Positions 10,720-21,908 of a stretch of DNA of 64,000 nt are shown here, piece by piece. The position numbers and the translations under genes were made by a program. Source of the stretch: Lachnospiraceae bacterium (lineage in GTDB: Bacteria > Bacillota > Clostridia > Lachnospirales > Lachnospiraceae); NCBI GenBank assembly GCA_024692905.1, contig JAILLY010000123.1:57758-121757 (forward strand), in the 5' to 3' direction. How positions within the stretch are numbered: position 1 is the stretch's first letter; each line of letters opens with the position of its first letter. Under the pieces are notes generated by a model. The model saw only the letters and a program-made list of their open reading frames with translations, did not search any database and had not been told where the DNA came from.

Positions 10720-11553
10720 ATGACTGCGATAATCGACGGTAAAGCCATTTCACAGAAGATAAAAGATGAACTCAAGGAGGAAGTAGCACGCAAAAAAGCG
10801 CAGGGACGATCCGCTACACTTGCCGTTATACAGGTCGGCAACGATCCGGCATCGACGGTCTATGTGGGAAACAAGAAGAAGGCCTGCGCATATATCGGGA
10901 TCGAATCGGAAAGTTTCGAGCTTCCGGAGGAAACAACACAGGATGAGCTCCTTGAAGTTATCGACAGGTTAAATGACGATCCCGGGATAACCGGTATCCT
11001 TGTCCAGCTCCCCGTCCCGGCTCATATAGATGAAGATACGATAATCCGCCGTATATCACCTCTTAAAGATGTGGACGGATTTCATCCCATGTCCGTGGGC
11101 GCATTGTGCATAGGCGAAAAAGGATTTGTAAGCTGTACACCGGCCGGTATCATGAAGCTTCTTGAATATTCAGGGATTGATGTATCGGGAAAAGAATGCG
11201 TTGTTATCGGCAGGAGCAATATAGTAGGCAAACCCATGTCGCTTCTTCTGCTTCGTGCAAACGGTACAGTGACAATATGCCATTCAAAGACAAAAAACTT
11301 AAAAGAGGTAGCCTCGAGGGCTGATATACTTGTAGTTGCGATAGGCAGACCACGGATGATAAATGAGGAATATGTCAAGGATGGCGCTGTTGTCATCGAT
11401 GTGGGGATCCACCGCATGGAAGACGGAAAGCTTTGCGGCGATGTTGACTTTGACAGGGTTAAGGATAAATGCAGTGCGATAACCCCTGTCCCCGGAGGGG
11501 TTGGCCCTATGACGATCGCGATGCTCATGTATAATGTCGTGAGCGCGATGTAA
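10720..11553 (+). CDS. folD: Bifunctional methylene-THF dehydrogenase/methenyl-THF cyclohydrolase
   Basis: FolD interconverts 5,10-methylene-THF, methenyl-THF and 10-formyl-THF, the step after Fhs. The 277-residue protein has the catalytic Lys in the YVGNKKKAC motif near residue 55, the QLPVPAHID segment, the DVDGFHP motif, VIGRSNIVGKP for the dinucleotide, and the C-terminal PVPGGVGPMT. The ATG at 10720 follows a GGGAGAAG ribosome site. The usual PCTP motif reads SCTP, which is a mild variation. A 34-nt gap with no hairpin separates it from the next gene. Confidence 0.97.
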   Translation: MTAIIDGKAISQKIKDELKEEVARKKAQGRSATLAVIQVGNDPASTVYVGNKKKACAYIGIESESFELPEETTQDELLEVIDRLNDDPGITGILVQLPVPAHIDEDTIIRRISPLKDVDGFHPMSVGALCIGEKGFVSCTPAGIMKLLEYSGIDVSGKECVVIGRSNIVGKPMSLLLLRANGTVTICHSKTKNLKEVASRADILVVAIGRPRMINEEYVKDGAVVIDVGIHRMEDGKLCGDVDFDRVKDKCSAITPVPGGVGPMTIAMLMYNVVSAM

Positions 11554-11587
11554 TGCTTAATTATTCATCTTTTACTGGGTAAGATTT

Positions 11588-13000
11588 ATGATTTGTCCTA
11601 AATGCGGAGCCGAGATCCGTGAAGGGTTTCTATATTGTTCCGAGTGCGGCGAAGAGATAAAGATAGTACCTGATTTCGAGGTCGAACTTGAAGTCGGGAT
11701 AGAGGAGACTATCTCGGAGGTCGCGGAACTTATTGCGGATTCGGTCGAAGACGAAACATCCGGGGAGGAAAGCGTACCCGTCGATGTCAAAAGATCCGAT
11801 GAAAAAAAGACCCGAAGTTATATAGGGCCGGGTCTTCTTGTTGTGTGTGCTCTTATAGCGGCACTTGCACTTTCTTTCGGTATATACCGTATCGTGCGTT
11901 ACTTCAATGATTATTATTCTTATGATGTCCAGTATGCACGCGCTCAGAGCCTGTTTGATGAGGGCGACTATGAATCCGCCGTATCAGCCGCAAGACATAC
12001 GGTCTCGCTCAACCGTAAGGAAACCGGCCCGCGTCTTCTTCTGGCAGATTCATATTACAGGCTTGATAAATATGACGAATCTATCGCGGTACTGAACGAT
12101 CTGCTGAATGATCGTCCCCATGACATGGCCGTATATGAACGTCTTCTTGAAAATTATGAAAAGGAAGGCGATACGGATTCCATCATAAGGCTTTCCGAAG
12201 GGGTAAAGGATCCCGATATCCGGAAGATGTTTGAAGGATACGTATCAAATGCCCCGCAGTTTGGTACCGATGCAGGCATATATTACGAGCCCGTCGAACT
12301 TAGCCTTAGCGCAGAAGGCGAGGGGCAGATAAGGTATACGGTGGACGGAAATGAGCCTGACATAGGATCCGCCCTTTATACGGGCCCTATAAAGATCGAC
12401 GAAGGCGAGACCACGGTATGGGCCGTATTTGTAAATGAAAAGGGTATAATAAGTGAATCCGTCAGCAAAAATTATATAGTAGAAAAGATCCAGACAGCAC
12501 CTCCCAGGATCGTAACGCAGCCCGGGAGTTATTCGATCCCCCAGCTCATAAAGGTTGAAGAACCCATAGAAGGTGTGATACATTATACTTCGGACGGTTC
12601 GGAACCGGATGGATCGTCCGATGAATATGAACCGCCTGTTCTTATGCCTCTCGGAAAGAGTGAATTTAAGTTCATAACAGTCACTCCATCCGGTGGTACG
12701 AGCGATGTTGTGAGCGCTCAATACGATCTTAAGATAAGCGGGATAGTAGATGCATCATATGCACAGTCAGCGGTGCAGATGAAGCTTATCTCAATAGGAA
12801 AGCCCGTTATGGATCATACTTTCAAGGCGGCATACGGATACTCAAATGAAGGCCGGAGCTATTATGTGATAGAGGAGTATTCGGGTTCGAGCAGACTCGG
12901 GAACATGTACGCGGTGGATGCACAGTCAGCCGAAGTCTTCACGCTGACCCGCAACAAAGCCCGCGGAAATTACGATTTCGGGATAGTAAATCCTTTTTGA
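11588..13000 (+). CDS. Zinc-ribbon, single-pass membrane protein with TPR and chitobiase-like repeats
   Basis: The function is unknown, but the 470-residue architecture is clear. An N-terminal zinc ribbon (CPKCGAEI, then CSECGEEI) is followed by an acidic linker and one membrane helix around residues 82-103. TPR-like repeats lie at about 115-215 (YARAQSLFDEGDYESAVSAA). Two tandem chitobiase/beta-hexosaminidase C-terminal type repeats follow, recognisable from IRYTVDGNEP near 252 and IHYTSDGSEPDG near 335. The last 75 residues are unassigned. The topology places the ribbon in the cytoplasm and the repeats outside, which suggests an envelope sensor or scaffold; this is inference. The ribosome site is weak. 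It sits between folD and the NfnAB-type genes without an obvious metabolic link. Confidence 0.8.
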   Translation: MICPKCGAEIREGFLYCSECGEEIKIVPDFEVELEVGIEETISEVAELIADSVEDETSGEESVPVDVKRSDEKKTRSYIGPGLLVVCALIAALALSFGIYRIVRYFNDYYSYDVQYARAQSLFDEGDYESAVSAARHTVSLNRKETGPRLLLADSYYRLDKYDESIAVLNDLLNDRPHDMAVYERLLENYEKEGDTDSIIRLSEGVKDPDIRKMFEGYVSNAPQFGTDAGIYYEPVELSLSAEGEGQIRYTVDGNEPDIGSALYTGPIKIDEGETTVWAVFVNEKGIISESVSKNYIVEKIQTAPPRIVTQPGSYSIPQLIKVEEPIEGVIHYTSDGSEPDGSSDEYEPPVLMPLGKSEFKFITVTPSGGTSDVVSAQYDLKISGIVDASYAQSAVQMKLISIGKPVMDHTFKAAYGYSNEGRSYYVIEEYSGSSRLGNMYAVDAQSAEVFTLTRNKARGNYDFGIVNPF

Positions 13001-13023
13001 TCAGCCTTTATGTCCGGAAACAA

Positions 13024-13041
13024 ACCATATATTGATATGGT
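13024..13041. repeat. Perfect inverted repeat ahead of the NfnA-type gene
   Basis: ACCATAT at 13024-13030 and ATATGGT at 13035-13041 are perfect 7-nt arms around ATTG, about 29 nt before the ATG at 13070. There is no T-run, so it is not a terminator. An operator or a leader hairpin is possible. Confidence 0.35.
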
Positions 13042-13069
13042 ATTAAATATATTTACGGGAGGAAGCATA

Positions 13070-15348
<2,279 letters not shown>

Positions 15349-15357
15349 ATTTCGTTA

Positions 15358-15384
15358 AATAGAGGCACTTTCAGTGCCTCTATT
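15358..15384 (+). terminator. Strong hairpin after the NfnAB-type pair
   Basis: Perfect 12-bp arms, AATAGAGGCACT at 15358-15369 and AGTGCCTCTATT at 15373-15384, surround a TTC loop. The 3' side is AT-rich but lacks a long T-run, so it may be a partial terminator or an mRNA-stabilising hairpin. It ends 15 nt before the rlmH start. Confidence 0.7.
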
Positions 15385-15399
15385 GATATATTTAAATCC

Positions 15400-15879
15400 A
15401 TGAATATTGACATCATATGCGTCGGACGTATAAAAGAAAAATTCTTAAAGGATGCAATAGCAGAGTACAGTAAACGGCTGTCTTCGTTCTGCCGGCTTAA
15501 TATAATCGAAGTTGCCGATGAAAAGACGGTCGACGGACAGAGCGAGGCCTTAAACGACCGTGTCAGGCTGACTGAAGGAAAAAGAATTCTTAAGCATATT
15601 AAGAGCGATGCAATGATCATATCGCTTGAGATAGAAGGCAAACAGGAATCATCCGTCCGGTTCGCCGGGCTTATAAATGATGCCGGTATTAACGGCTGCA
15701 GCCATATCCAGTTCATCATAGGGGGTTCACTCGGCCTTGACGATACCGTCACACAAAAAGCCGATATGCATCTTTCTTTTTCAAAGATGACTTTTCCCCA
15801 CCAGCTCATGAGGATCATATTGCTTGAACAGATATACAGAAGTTTTAAGATAAACAACAACGAGCCTTATCATAAATAA
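15400..15879 (+). CDS. rlmH: 23S rRNA (pseudouridine-1915-N3)-methyltransferase
   Basis: RlmH methylates pseudouridine 1915 in helix 69 of 23S rRNA on assembled ribosomes, using SAM. The 159-residue protein is of normal length and has the SPOUT trefoil-knot signature FIIGGSLGLDD near residue 107, the segment SLEIEGKQ near 75, and the C-terminal motif HQLMRIILLEQIYRSFKI. The ATG at 15400 lacks a good Shine-Dalgarno sequence and lies just after the hairpin, so initiation may be weak or the transcript may start close to the ATG. Confidence 0.95.
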   Translation: MNIDIICVGRIKEKFLKDAIAEYSKRLSSFCRLNIIEVADEKTVDGQSEALNDRVRLTEGKRILKHIKSDAMIISLEIEGKQESSVRFAGLINDAGINGCSHIQFIIGGSLGLDDTVTQKADMHLSFSKMTFPHQLMRIILLEQIYRSFKINNNEPYHK

Positions 15880-15898
15880 AGATGAAGGGAGCAAACAT

Positions 15899-16930
15899 AT
15901 GCCGGATGATCTGTATACAAGATCGATCACATTGGACCCAAGATACGCAGGAAATGTCTTCGGTGAGCTTGACTGTCATGCAAAACGTATAGAACGTTCA
16001 TTAAACGTGAATATCGTTGAAAGGAACGGAAGTGTCAATGTGACCGGAGCCGGGGATGATGTGGAAAGAGCGGTCCGTGTATTAAAGGAGCTTACCGCAT
16101 TATCATCAAACGGTAATGAGATAAATGAGCAGAGTGTTACCTACTGCATAACAATGGCGCTCGAAAACATCGAAGGATCAATGGCATCCATGGATGAAAG
16201 CGTGATCTGTCATACCGTAAACGGCAAACCCATCAAACCCAAAACCCTTGGGCAGAAGAACTATCTTGATGCGATAAGAAAAAACATGATAGTTTTCGGT
16301 ATGGGGCCGGCGGGAACCGGAAAGACATATCTTGCAATGGCCATGGCGATCACGGCTTTTAAGAAAGAAGAAGTGTCAAGGATAATCCTCACAAGACCTG
16401 CGATCGAAGCCGGTGAAAAGCTCGGATTCCTGCCGGGTGACCTTCAGAGCAAGGTCGATCCTTATCTGCGGCCTCTTTACGATGCATTATACCAGATAAT
16501 GGGAGCCGACAGTTTTGTGAAGAATCTCGAAAAAGGTCTGATAGAAGTGGCTCCTTTGGCGTATATGAGGGGAAGGACACTTGATAATGCGTTCATAATA
16601 CTTGACGAAGCCCAGAATACTACTCCCGCACAGATGAAGATGTTCCTTACAAGGATCGGATACGGGTCAAAAGTGGTCGTCACAGGCGATCTTACCCAGA
16701 AGGATCTTCCGAAAGACACCTCAAGCGGACTTGATATAGCAATTAAGGTTCTTAAGGATGTTGAAGAAATCTCCTTTATAAACCTGACATCAAAGGATGT
16801 GGTACGTCATCCTTTGGTCCAGCGGATAGTCAATGCATATGAGAAATATGAAAAGAAAGAAAATGATCGAAAAGAAAAACATATACGCGCACATCGCACG
16901 ATGAAAAATCCACAGTACATCAAGAGGTAA
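15899..16930 (+). CDS. PhoH family ATPase
   Basis: The 343-residue protein has an N-terminal KH-like region (residues 15-65) and a PhoH P-loop domain. Walker A is GPAGTGKTYLAM near residue 138 and Walker B is AFIILDEAQNTT near 230. PhoH proteins are RNA-associated ATPases or helicase-like enzymes, and they sit next to ybeY in very many bacteria, as here (4-nt gap). That conserved pairing suggests a role in rRNA or mRNA maturation, but the substrate is not established. The last 25 residues are highly charged. The start has a GAAGGGAG ribosome site. Confidence 0.93.
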   Translation: MPDDLYTRSITLDPRYAGNVFGELDCHAKRIERSLNVNIVERNGSVNVTGAGDDVERAVRVLKELTALSSNGNEINEQSVTYCITMALENIEGSMASMDESVICHTVNGKPIKPKTLGQKNYLDAIRKNMIVFGMGPAGTGKTYLAMAMAITAFKKEEVSRIILTRPAIEAGEKLGFLPGDLQSKVDPYLRPLYDALYQIMGADSFVKNLEKGLIEVAPLAYMRGRTLDNAFIILDEAQNTTPAQMKMFLTRIGYGSKVVVTGDLTQKDLPKDTSSGLDIAIKVLKDVEEISFINLTSKDVVRHPLVQRIVNAYEKYEKKENDRKEKHIRAHRTMKNPQYIKR

Positions 16931-16934
16931 TAAA

Positions 16935-17429
16935 ATGACTTACGGTTTTGAGAATGAGGCTGATGCGGTATTTGATTTTGATGCCGAAAATGTATACCAT
17001 GCTGCTGTAAACGCTGTGCTTGATGAGGAAAACTGTCCTTACGAAGCGTGTGTCGATCTTATAATAACTACCGATGATGAGATAAGGCGCATAAACAAAG
17101 AACAGCGCGGTATCGATTCACCCACGGATGTTTTATCCTTTCCGATGGTCAGTTACGAAATCCCCGCCGACTTTTCACATGTCGAAGAAACCCCCGGATG
17201 TTTTGATCCGGACACGGGAGAACTTCTTCTCGGAGACATGATGATCTCATCAGAAAGGATAAGGTCCCAGGCGGCCGAATACGGGCACAGTACACTTCGA
17301 GAATTTGCTTTTCTAATCGTTCACAGTATGTTACACTTAATTGGATATGACCATATTGAGGAAGAAGACCGGTCCCTGATGGAGGAAAAACAAAAGACGA
17401 TCATGGGAACGCTCAATATTTTGAGGTAG
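16935..17429 (+). CDS. ybeY: Endoribonuclease YbeY (rRNA maturation factor)
   Basis: YbeY is a zinc-dependent endoribonuclease needed for 16S rRNA 3'-end maturation and ribosome quality control. The 164-residue protein contains the metal signature HSMLHLIGYDH near residue 134, and the upstream segment SPTDVLSFPM near residue 60, both diagnostic. Its ATG is 4 nt after the phoH stop and has an AGAGGTAA ribosome site inside the end of phoH. The usual downstream genes (diacylglycerol kinase, era) are absent; a flippase gene follows instead. Confidence 0.96.
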   Translation: MTYGFENEADAVFDFDAENVYHAAVNAVLDEENCPYEACVDLIITTDDEIRRINKEQRGIDSPTDVLSFPMVSYEIPADFSHVEETPGCFDPDTGELLLGDMMISSERIRSQAAEYGHSTLREFAFLIVHSMLHLIGYDHIEEEDRSLMEEKQKTIMGTLNILR

Positions 17430-17432
17430 GGG

Positions 17433-19085
17433 ATGTATAATAAGGAGGGTAAGAGGTCCAATTTCATAGTCCAGGGAGGAATACTCGCGATCACGGGTGT
17501 CATTTCCCGTATCATCGGACTTGTATACCGTATACCGCTTCAGAAGAAGATCGGCGACAGCGGAATGGGCTATTATTCGGCCGCCTTTCAGATCTATTCC
17601 ATAATGCTCATCATATCTTCATACAGTCTGCCCACGGCAGTATCCAAGCTGGTAGCGATGCGTGCCGCCAAGGGTCAGTATAAGAATGCCAAACGTATAC
17701 TTCACGGAGCCATGCTTTTTGCAGTTATCACCGGCGGCGCGGCATGTTTTATAGTGCTGTTCGGAGCCGATACAATGGCTTCAAATATAATGAACCTTCC
17801 AAAGAGTGCGATAGCCTTAAGAGTCCTCGCACCAACGCTTCTCATAGTTGCCGTAATGGGCGTCCTCAGGGGATATTTCCAGGGCCTTGGAACGATGATG
17901 CCGACCGCATTCTCGCAGCTTTTTGAACAGATCGTAAATGCAGTCATATCCGTGGCTGCGGCAATTTATCTTTTTGAATACGGGACCAAAGTATCCGCAC
18001 TTCTTCAGGACAAGTCATACAGTGCAGCATACGGTGCTGCCGGAGGCACACTCGGAACCTGTACGGGAGCTCTTTTCGGCCTTTTGATGCTGGCCGTTAT
18101 GTATGCTTTCCACAACCGGGAGATGAAGAAGAACGTATATAACGATCCCACCGTCCGCAGCGACAGTTTTCCGCGTATCCTGCGTATCCTTATAATTACG
18201 ATACTTCCCGTCATCTTAAGCAGTACGATATATAACATATCCGATGTGCTCGATCAGGGCATGTTCGGCTCGGTCATGAGCAAAAGAGGGCTTGACGAAC
18301 ACGATATCGCATCATACTGGGGAATATTCAGCACCAAATACAAAGTTATAATAAATGTACCCGTGGCATTGGCCAACGCTTTATGTTCTTCTATAATGCC
18401 TTCCCTTACGGCCTGTGTCGAACAGGGTAAATATAAACTTGCCCGCCATAAAGTAAGGCTCGGTATGCGTTTTGTCATGATAATCGCCTTTCCCTGCGCA
18501 ATGGGACTGAGCGTCCTTGGCCGTCCCATACTTGACATGCTCTTCACCGGTGAGATAGACGAACCGGCAATGCTGCTCCGTATCGGATCCGCAACTGTTA
18601 TTCTTTATTCAATGTCCACCCTTTCAAACGGAGTACTTCAGGGCATTAACAAGCTCAATATCCCCGTAAGAAATGCAGCCATAGCACTCGCGATACATAT
18701 GGGAGCTTTATATCTGTTCATAGGTGTTCTCGACCTTAAGCTCTACGGTGTTGTGATGGCCGTCATCATATTTGCCCTCATAATATGCATACTTAACTGG
18801 ATAAGCATAGGACGGTATCTCTCATACAGGCAGGAGATAAGAAAGACCTTCCTGATACCGTTCACTGCATCGGCAATAATGGGTGTTATTATATTTTTGG
18901 CATATAAACTTATCGGTAATGTGGCCGGAGAATCATTATCGACCGCCATTTCCATACTCATAGGTGTATGCGTATACTTTGTATCCCTGATCCTGCTCAA
19001 GGGAGTGAACGAAGCTGAGATAAGGAGCTTTCCGGGCGGTGATATACTTGCGGGGATCGCATTGACGCTGCGCCTTATAAGATAG
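17433..19085 (+). CDS. Polysaccharide/lipid II flippase-like membrane protein (SpoVB/MurJ superfamily)
   Basis: The 550-residue protein has about 14 predicted membrane helices and belongs to the MOP exporter superfamily. The N-terminus GGILAITGVISRIIGLVYRI matches SpoVB/YtgP/MurJ-like proteins, which flip undecaprenyl-linked precursors across the membrane. Conserved charged residues lie in the first helices and in the YRIPL motif. It starts 3 nt after the ybeY stop behind GAGGTAGGGG. Whether it acts in vegetative wall synthesis (MurJ/Amj-like) or in sporulation (SpoVB-like) cannot be told from sequence alone. Confidence 0.88.
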   Translation: MYNKEGKRSNFIVQGGILAITGVISRIIGLVYRIPLQKKIGDSGMGYYSAAFQIYSIMLIISSYSLPTAVSKLVAMRAAKGQYKNAKRILHGAMLFAVITGGAACFIVLFGADTMASNIMNLPKSAIALRVLAPTLLIVAVMGVLRGYFQGLGTMMPTAFSQLFEQIVNAVISVAAAIYLFEYGTKVSALLQDKSYSAAYGAAGGTLGTCTGALFGLLMLAVMYAFHNREMKKNVYNDPTVRSDSFPRILRILIITILPVILSSTIYNISDVLDQGMFGSVMSKRGLDEHDIASYWGIFSTKYKVIINVPVALANALCSSIMPSLTACVEQGKYKLARHKVRLGMRFVMIIAFPCAMGLSVLGRPILDMLFTGEIDEPAMLLRIGSATVILYSMSTLSNGVLQGINKLNIPVRNAAIALAIHMGALYLFIGVLDLKLYGVVMAVIIFALIICILNWISIGRYLSYRQEIRKTFLIPFTASAIMGVIIFLAYKLIGNVAGESLSTAISILIGVCVYFVSLILLKGVNEAEIRSFPGGDILAGIALTLRLIR

Positions 19086-19094
19086 GAGACTTGG

Positions 19095-20747
19095 ATGATA
19101 CGCATAGACAGGATCAAGATCCCCGTTCCCGAAAAGGAGGGTGAGCTAAAGTCAAGGATAACGCGTATCCTGAAAATGAATAAAGCCGTCAAGGGCGGTG
19201 TGGAGCCCCGTTTCACCTTTGAGATCCTTAAAAGATCGCTGGATGCAAGAAAGAAACCGGAGCTTTTTTATATATACTCGGTTGCGGTAACTCTTGAAAG
19301 CGCACTCGAGGAAAAGCTGCTTAAATACTCCGGAAACCTTAACATGTCGGAATATACCCCCGTCATTTACAATATCCCAAAACCTTCGGGGCACGTTATA
19401 ATGACAGAAAGGCCGGTCATCGTAGGCTCCGGTCCTGCGGGTCTTTTTTGTGCGTATATCCTGTGCCTTAACGGATATTCACCTCTCATACTCGAGCGCG
19501 GCGGATCGGTTGACGAACGCAGCGAAACCGTTCGCAGGTTCTGGAACACAGGGCGACTTGATCCCGATTCAAATGTTCAGTTCGGCGAAGGCGGTGCGGG
19601 TACATTTTCAGACGGCAAATTAAATACAGGTGTAAATGACAGGGCCGGACGGAACAGGTTTGTGCTCGATACCTTTATAAATTTCGGTGCACCCTCACAG
19701 ATCGCATACGAAAACCGGCCTCATCTCGGGACCGACATGCTTGTTGATATCGTGCGTTCAATGCGCAAATTTATTACCGGACACGGAGGCAGCATAAAGT
19801 TCAACACACGCTTTACCCGATTTGAAAAAGACAGTGACGGCATATGCGCGGTTTATGCAAGACACAAGGGCTCACCGGAGGAGATGCTCATAAAGACCAA
19901 CTGTCTTATCCTTGCAACGGGGCATTCGGCAAGAGATACCTTTAAGATGCTCCACGAAAACGGTATCGGGATGCAGCCCAAGAATTTTGCCGTAGGGTTA
20001 AGGATACAACATCCTTTGGACATGATAAACACCGGAAGGTACGGAGAAAATTTCGATCCGTCTCTCCCGAGTGCAGAGTATAAGATGACCTATCATGCAC
20101 GGAACGGACGTGATGTATATACATTCTGCATGTGTCCGGGAGGATATGTGATAAATGCATCCAGCGAACCCGGCATGCTTGCCGTAAACGGCATGAGTTA
20201 CTCGGGACGTGATGCGCGTAATTCAAACAGCGCGATCATCGTATCTGTAGGCGAAAAAGACTTCGGTTCCGATGATCCTCTTGCCGGCATGTACTTTCAA
20301 AGAAAGCTCGAAGAAACGGCTTACGGAATGTGCTCCGGACGTATTCCCGTACAGAAATACGGCGATTACAAAGCCAATACCATAAGTTCGGATACGGGAA
20401 AAGTCATCCCATGTATGAAAGGTTCCTACGGACTTGCAAACCTTCGTTCCCTGTTCAGTGAGGACATTAACTCGGCAATCATTGAATCGATAGACAAATT
20501 CGGTTATACTATTGAAGGTTTTGACCGGGAAGATTCAATACTTGCAGGCGTTGAGAGCAGGACATCATCACCGCTGCGCATCCTCAGGGATGAAAGCTTC
20601 ATGGCAAATATACCGGGAATGTTTCCCTGCGGTGAGGGCGCCGGATATGCCGGCGGTATCACAAGTGCCGCAATGGACGGGATCAGGGTTGCGGAAAAGA
20701 TCCTTGAAAGGTATGCCCCGGCAAGAACATTCAGGATGTGTTCATAA
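19095..20747 (+). CDS. FAD-dependent oxidoreductase of the COG2509 type
   Basis: The 550-residue protein has a substrate-like N-terminal domain of about 100 residues, then a Rossmann FAD site PVIVGSGPAGLFCAYIL near residue 112. It also has the COG2509 hallmark FGEGGAGTFSDGKLNTG near 160, a second FAD motif LILATGHSARDTF near 275, and the C-terminal GEGAGYAGGITSAAMDGIR. Members are annotated as NAD(P)/FAD-dependent oxidoreductases or uncharacterised dehydrogenases; the substrate is unknown. ATG 19095 lies 9 nt after the flippase stop with TAGGAGAC upstream. Its context with proB and DUF896 gives no functional hint. Confidence 0.88.
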   Translation: MIRIDRIKIPVPEKEGELKSRITRILKMNKAVKGGVEPRFTFEILKRSLDARKKPELFYIYSVAVTLESALEEKLLKYSGNLNMSEYTPVIYNIPKPSGHVIMTERPVIVGSGPAGLFCAYILCLNGYSPLILERGGSVDERSETVRRFWNTGRLDPDSNVQFGEGGAGTFSDGKLNTGVNDRAGRNRFVLDTFINFGAPSQIAYENRPHLGTDMLVDIVRSMRKFITGHGGSIKFNTRFTRFEKDSDGICAVYARHKGSPEEMLIKTNCLILATGHSARDTFKMLHENGIGMQPKNFAVGLRIQHPLDMINTGRYGENFDPSLPSAEYKMTYHARNGRDVYTFCMCPGGYVINASSEPGMLAVNGMSYSGRDARNSNSAIIVSVGEKDFGSDDPLAGMYFQRKLEETAYGMCSGRIPVQKYGDYKANTISSDTGKVIPCMKGSYGLANLRSLFSEDINSAIIESIDKFGYTIEGFDREDSILAGVESRTSSPLRILRDESFMANIPGMFPCGEGAGYAGGITSAAMDGIRVAEKILERYAPARTFRMCS

Positions 20748-20772
20748 ATATTAAAATATAACGGAGTGCGAT

Positions 20773-21648
20773 ATGAGAAATACGGATCCAGACGAAAAAG
20801 AAAGATCATACAGAAGCCGGTTAAAGGAAAGGAAGCGCATCGTAGTCAAGATAGGTTCTTCCTCGCTCCATCATATGACGACCGGAGAACTTAATCTTAC
20901 AAAGATGGAAAGGCTTGTCCGTGAACTGTGTGAACTTAAAAATCAGGGCAAGGATGTCATCCTCGTCTCATCAGGCGCCATAGCCGTGGGGCGGAAGGTA
21001 ATGAACATAAATCCAAGCGAAAAAGATATCCCCGTAAAGCAGGCATGCGCCGCAGTCGGTCAGGCAAGACTTATGATGATATACCAGAAACTGTTTGCGG
21101 AGTACAATCATACAACTGCCCAGATACTCATGACCAAGCATACGATAGTTGATGAGATAAACCGCAGGAATGCTCATAATACCTTTACACAGCTGCTTAA
21201 AATGGGAGTCATTCCGGTAGTAAACGAAAATGATACCGTAGCTATCCATGAGGTTGAAGATACAATAGGTGATAACGATTTTCTTTCGGCAGTCGTTGCG
21301 AATCTTGTCGGAGCAGACCTGCTTATCCTTCTTTCGGATATCGACGGACTGTATACGGATGATCCCCGTTCCAATAAAGATGCCGGGTTCATATCACTTG
21401 TTGAGGATCTTAACGACGTAATGGATATGGGCAAGGAATCAACCGGAAGCAATATAGGTACCGGCGGTATGAGCGCCAAGCTTCATGCTGCTACGGTAGC
21501 GGTAAATGCCGGCACGGACATGGTCATCGCCAACGGCAAAGATGTGAGCGTTATCCACAAGATAACCGAGGGCCGGTTCTACGGGACTCTCTTCAAGTCA
21601 CGGAAAGATGACAGTTTCGACATTGCAGACTACATAGACAAAATGTGA
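20773..21648 (+). CDS. proB: Glutamate 5-kinase (no PUA domain)
   Basis: ProB phosphorylates glutamate to gamma-glutamyl phosphate, the first and feedback-regulated step of proline synthesis. The 291-residue protein shows the amino-acid kinase fold: RIVVKIGSSSLHH near residue 20, VILVSSGAIAVGRK near 58, the glutamate-binding VVNENDTVA near 155, and ATP-site LSDIDGLYTDDPR and GTGGMSAKLHAA. It ends without the C-terminal PUA domain of the E. coli enzyme, which is a common short form. proA is not adjacent. The first 20 residues are a charged extension. The stop overlaps the region upstream of DUF896. Confidence 0.95.
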   Translation: MRNTDPDEKERSYRSRLKERKRIVVKIGSSSLHHMTTGELNLTKMERLVRELCELKNQGKDVILVSSGAIAVGRKVMNINPSEKDIPVKQACAAVGQARLMMIYQKLFAEYNHTTAQILMTKHTIVDEINRRNAHNTFTQLLKMGVIPVVNENDTVAIHEVEDTIGDNDFLSAVVANLVGADLLILLSDIDGLYTDDPRSNKDAGFISLVEDLNDVMDMGKESTGSNIGTGGMSAKLHAATVAVNAGTDMVIANGKDVSVIHKITEGRFYGTLFKSRKDDSFDIADYIDKM

Positions 21649-21665
21649 TGATCCGGGGTACCGAT

Positions 21666-21908
21666 ATGAACATGGATGAAAAGATAAAACGGATAAATGA
21701 GTTATACCACAAGTCGAAAGACAAGGGACTCACGGACGAAGAAAAGGAAGAACAGCAGAAGCTTCGCCGCGATTATATCGATTCCGTTAAGAACAGCTTA
21801 AGAAGCCAGCTTAACAATGTAAATATTCTCGAAAATGACGGGAGCATAACAAACCTCGGTAAAAAATACGGTAGTTCCGGGTATAAAGGGGACCTTAATG
21901 TTAAATGA
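21666..21908 (+). CDS. DUF896 family small protein (YnzC-like)
   Basis: This 80-residue protein matches DUF896, a family typified by B. subtilis YnzC, a two-helix protein of uncertain function. The conserved part is the opening MDEKIKRINELYHKSK, then GLTDEEKEEQQKLRRDYI and SVKNSLRSQL. The start at 21666 is supported by GGGG 7 nt upstream; ATG 21672 is a near-equal alternative. It lies between proB and the formyl-THF cyclo-ligase and overlaps the latter by 11 nt, so it belongs to the same transcript. No direct functional link to these enzymes is known. Confidence 0.9.
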   Translation: MNMDEKIKRINELYHKSKDKGLTDEEKEEQQKLRRDYIDSVKNSLRSQLNNVNILENDGSITNLGKKYGSSGYKGDLNVK

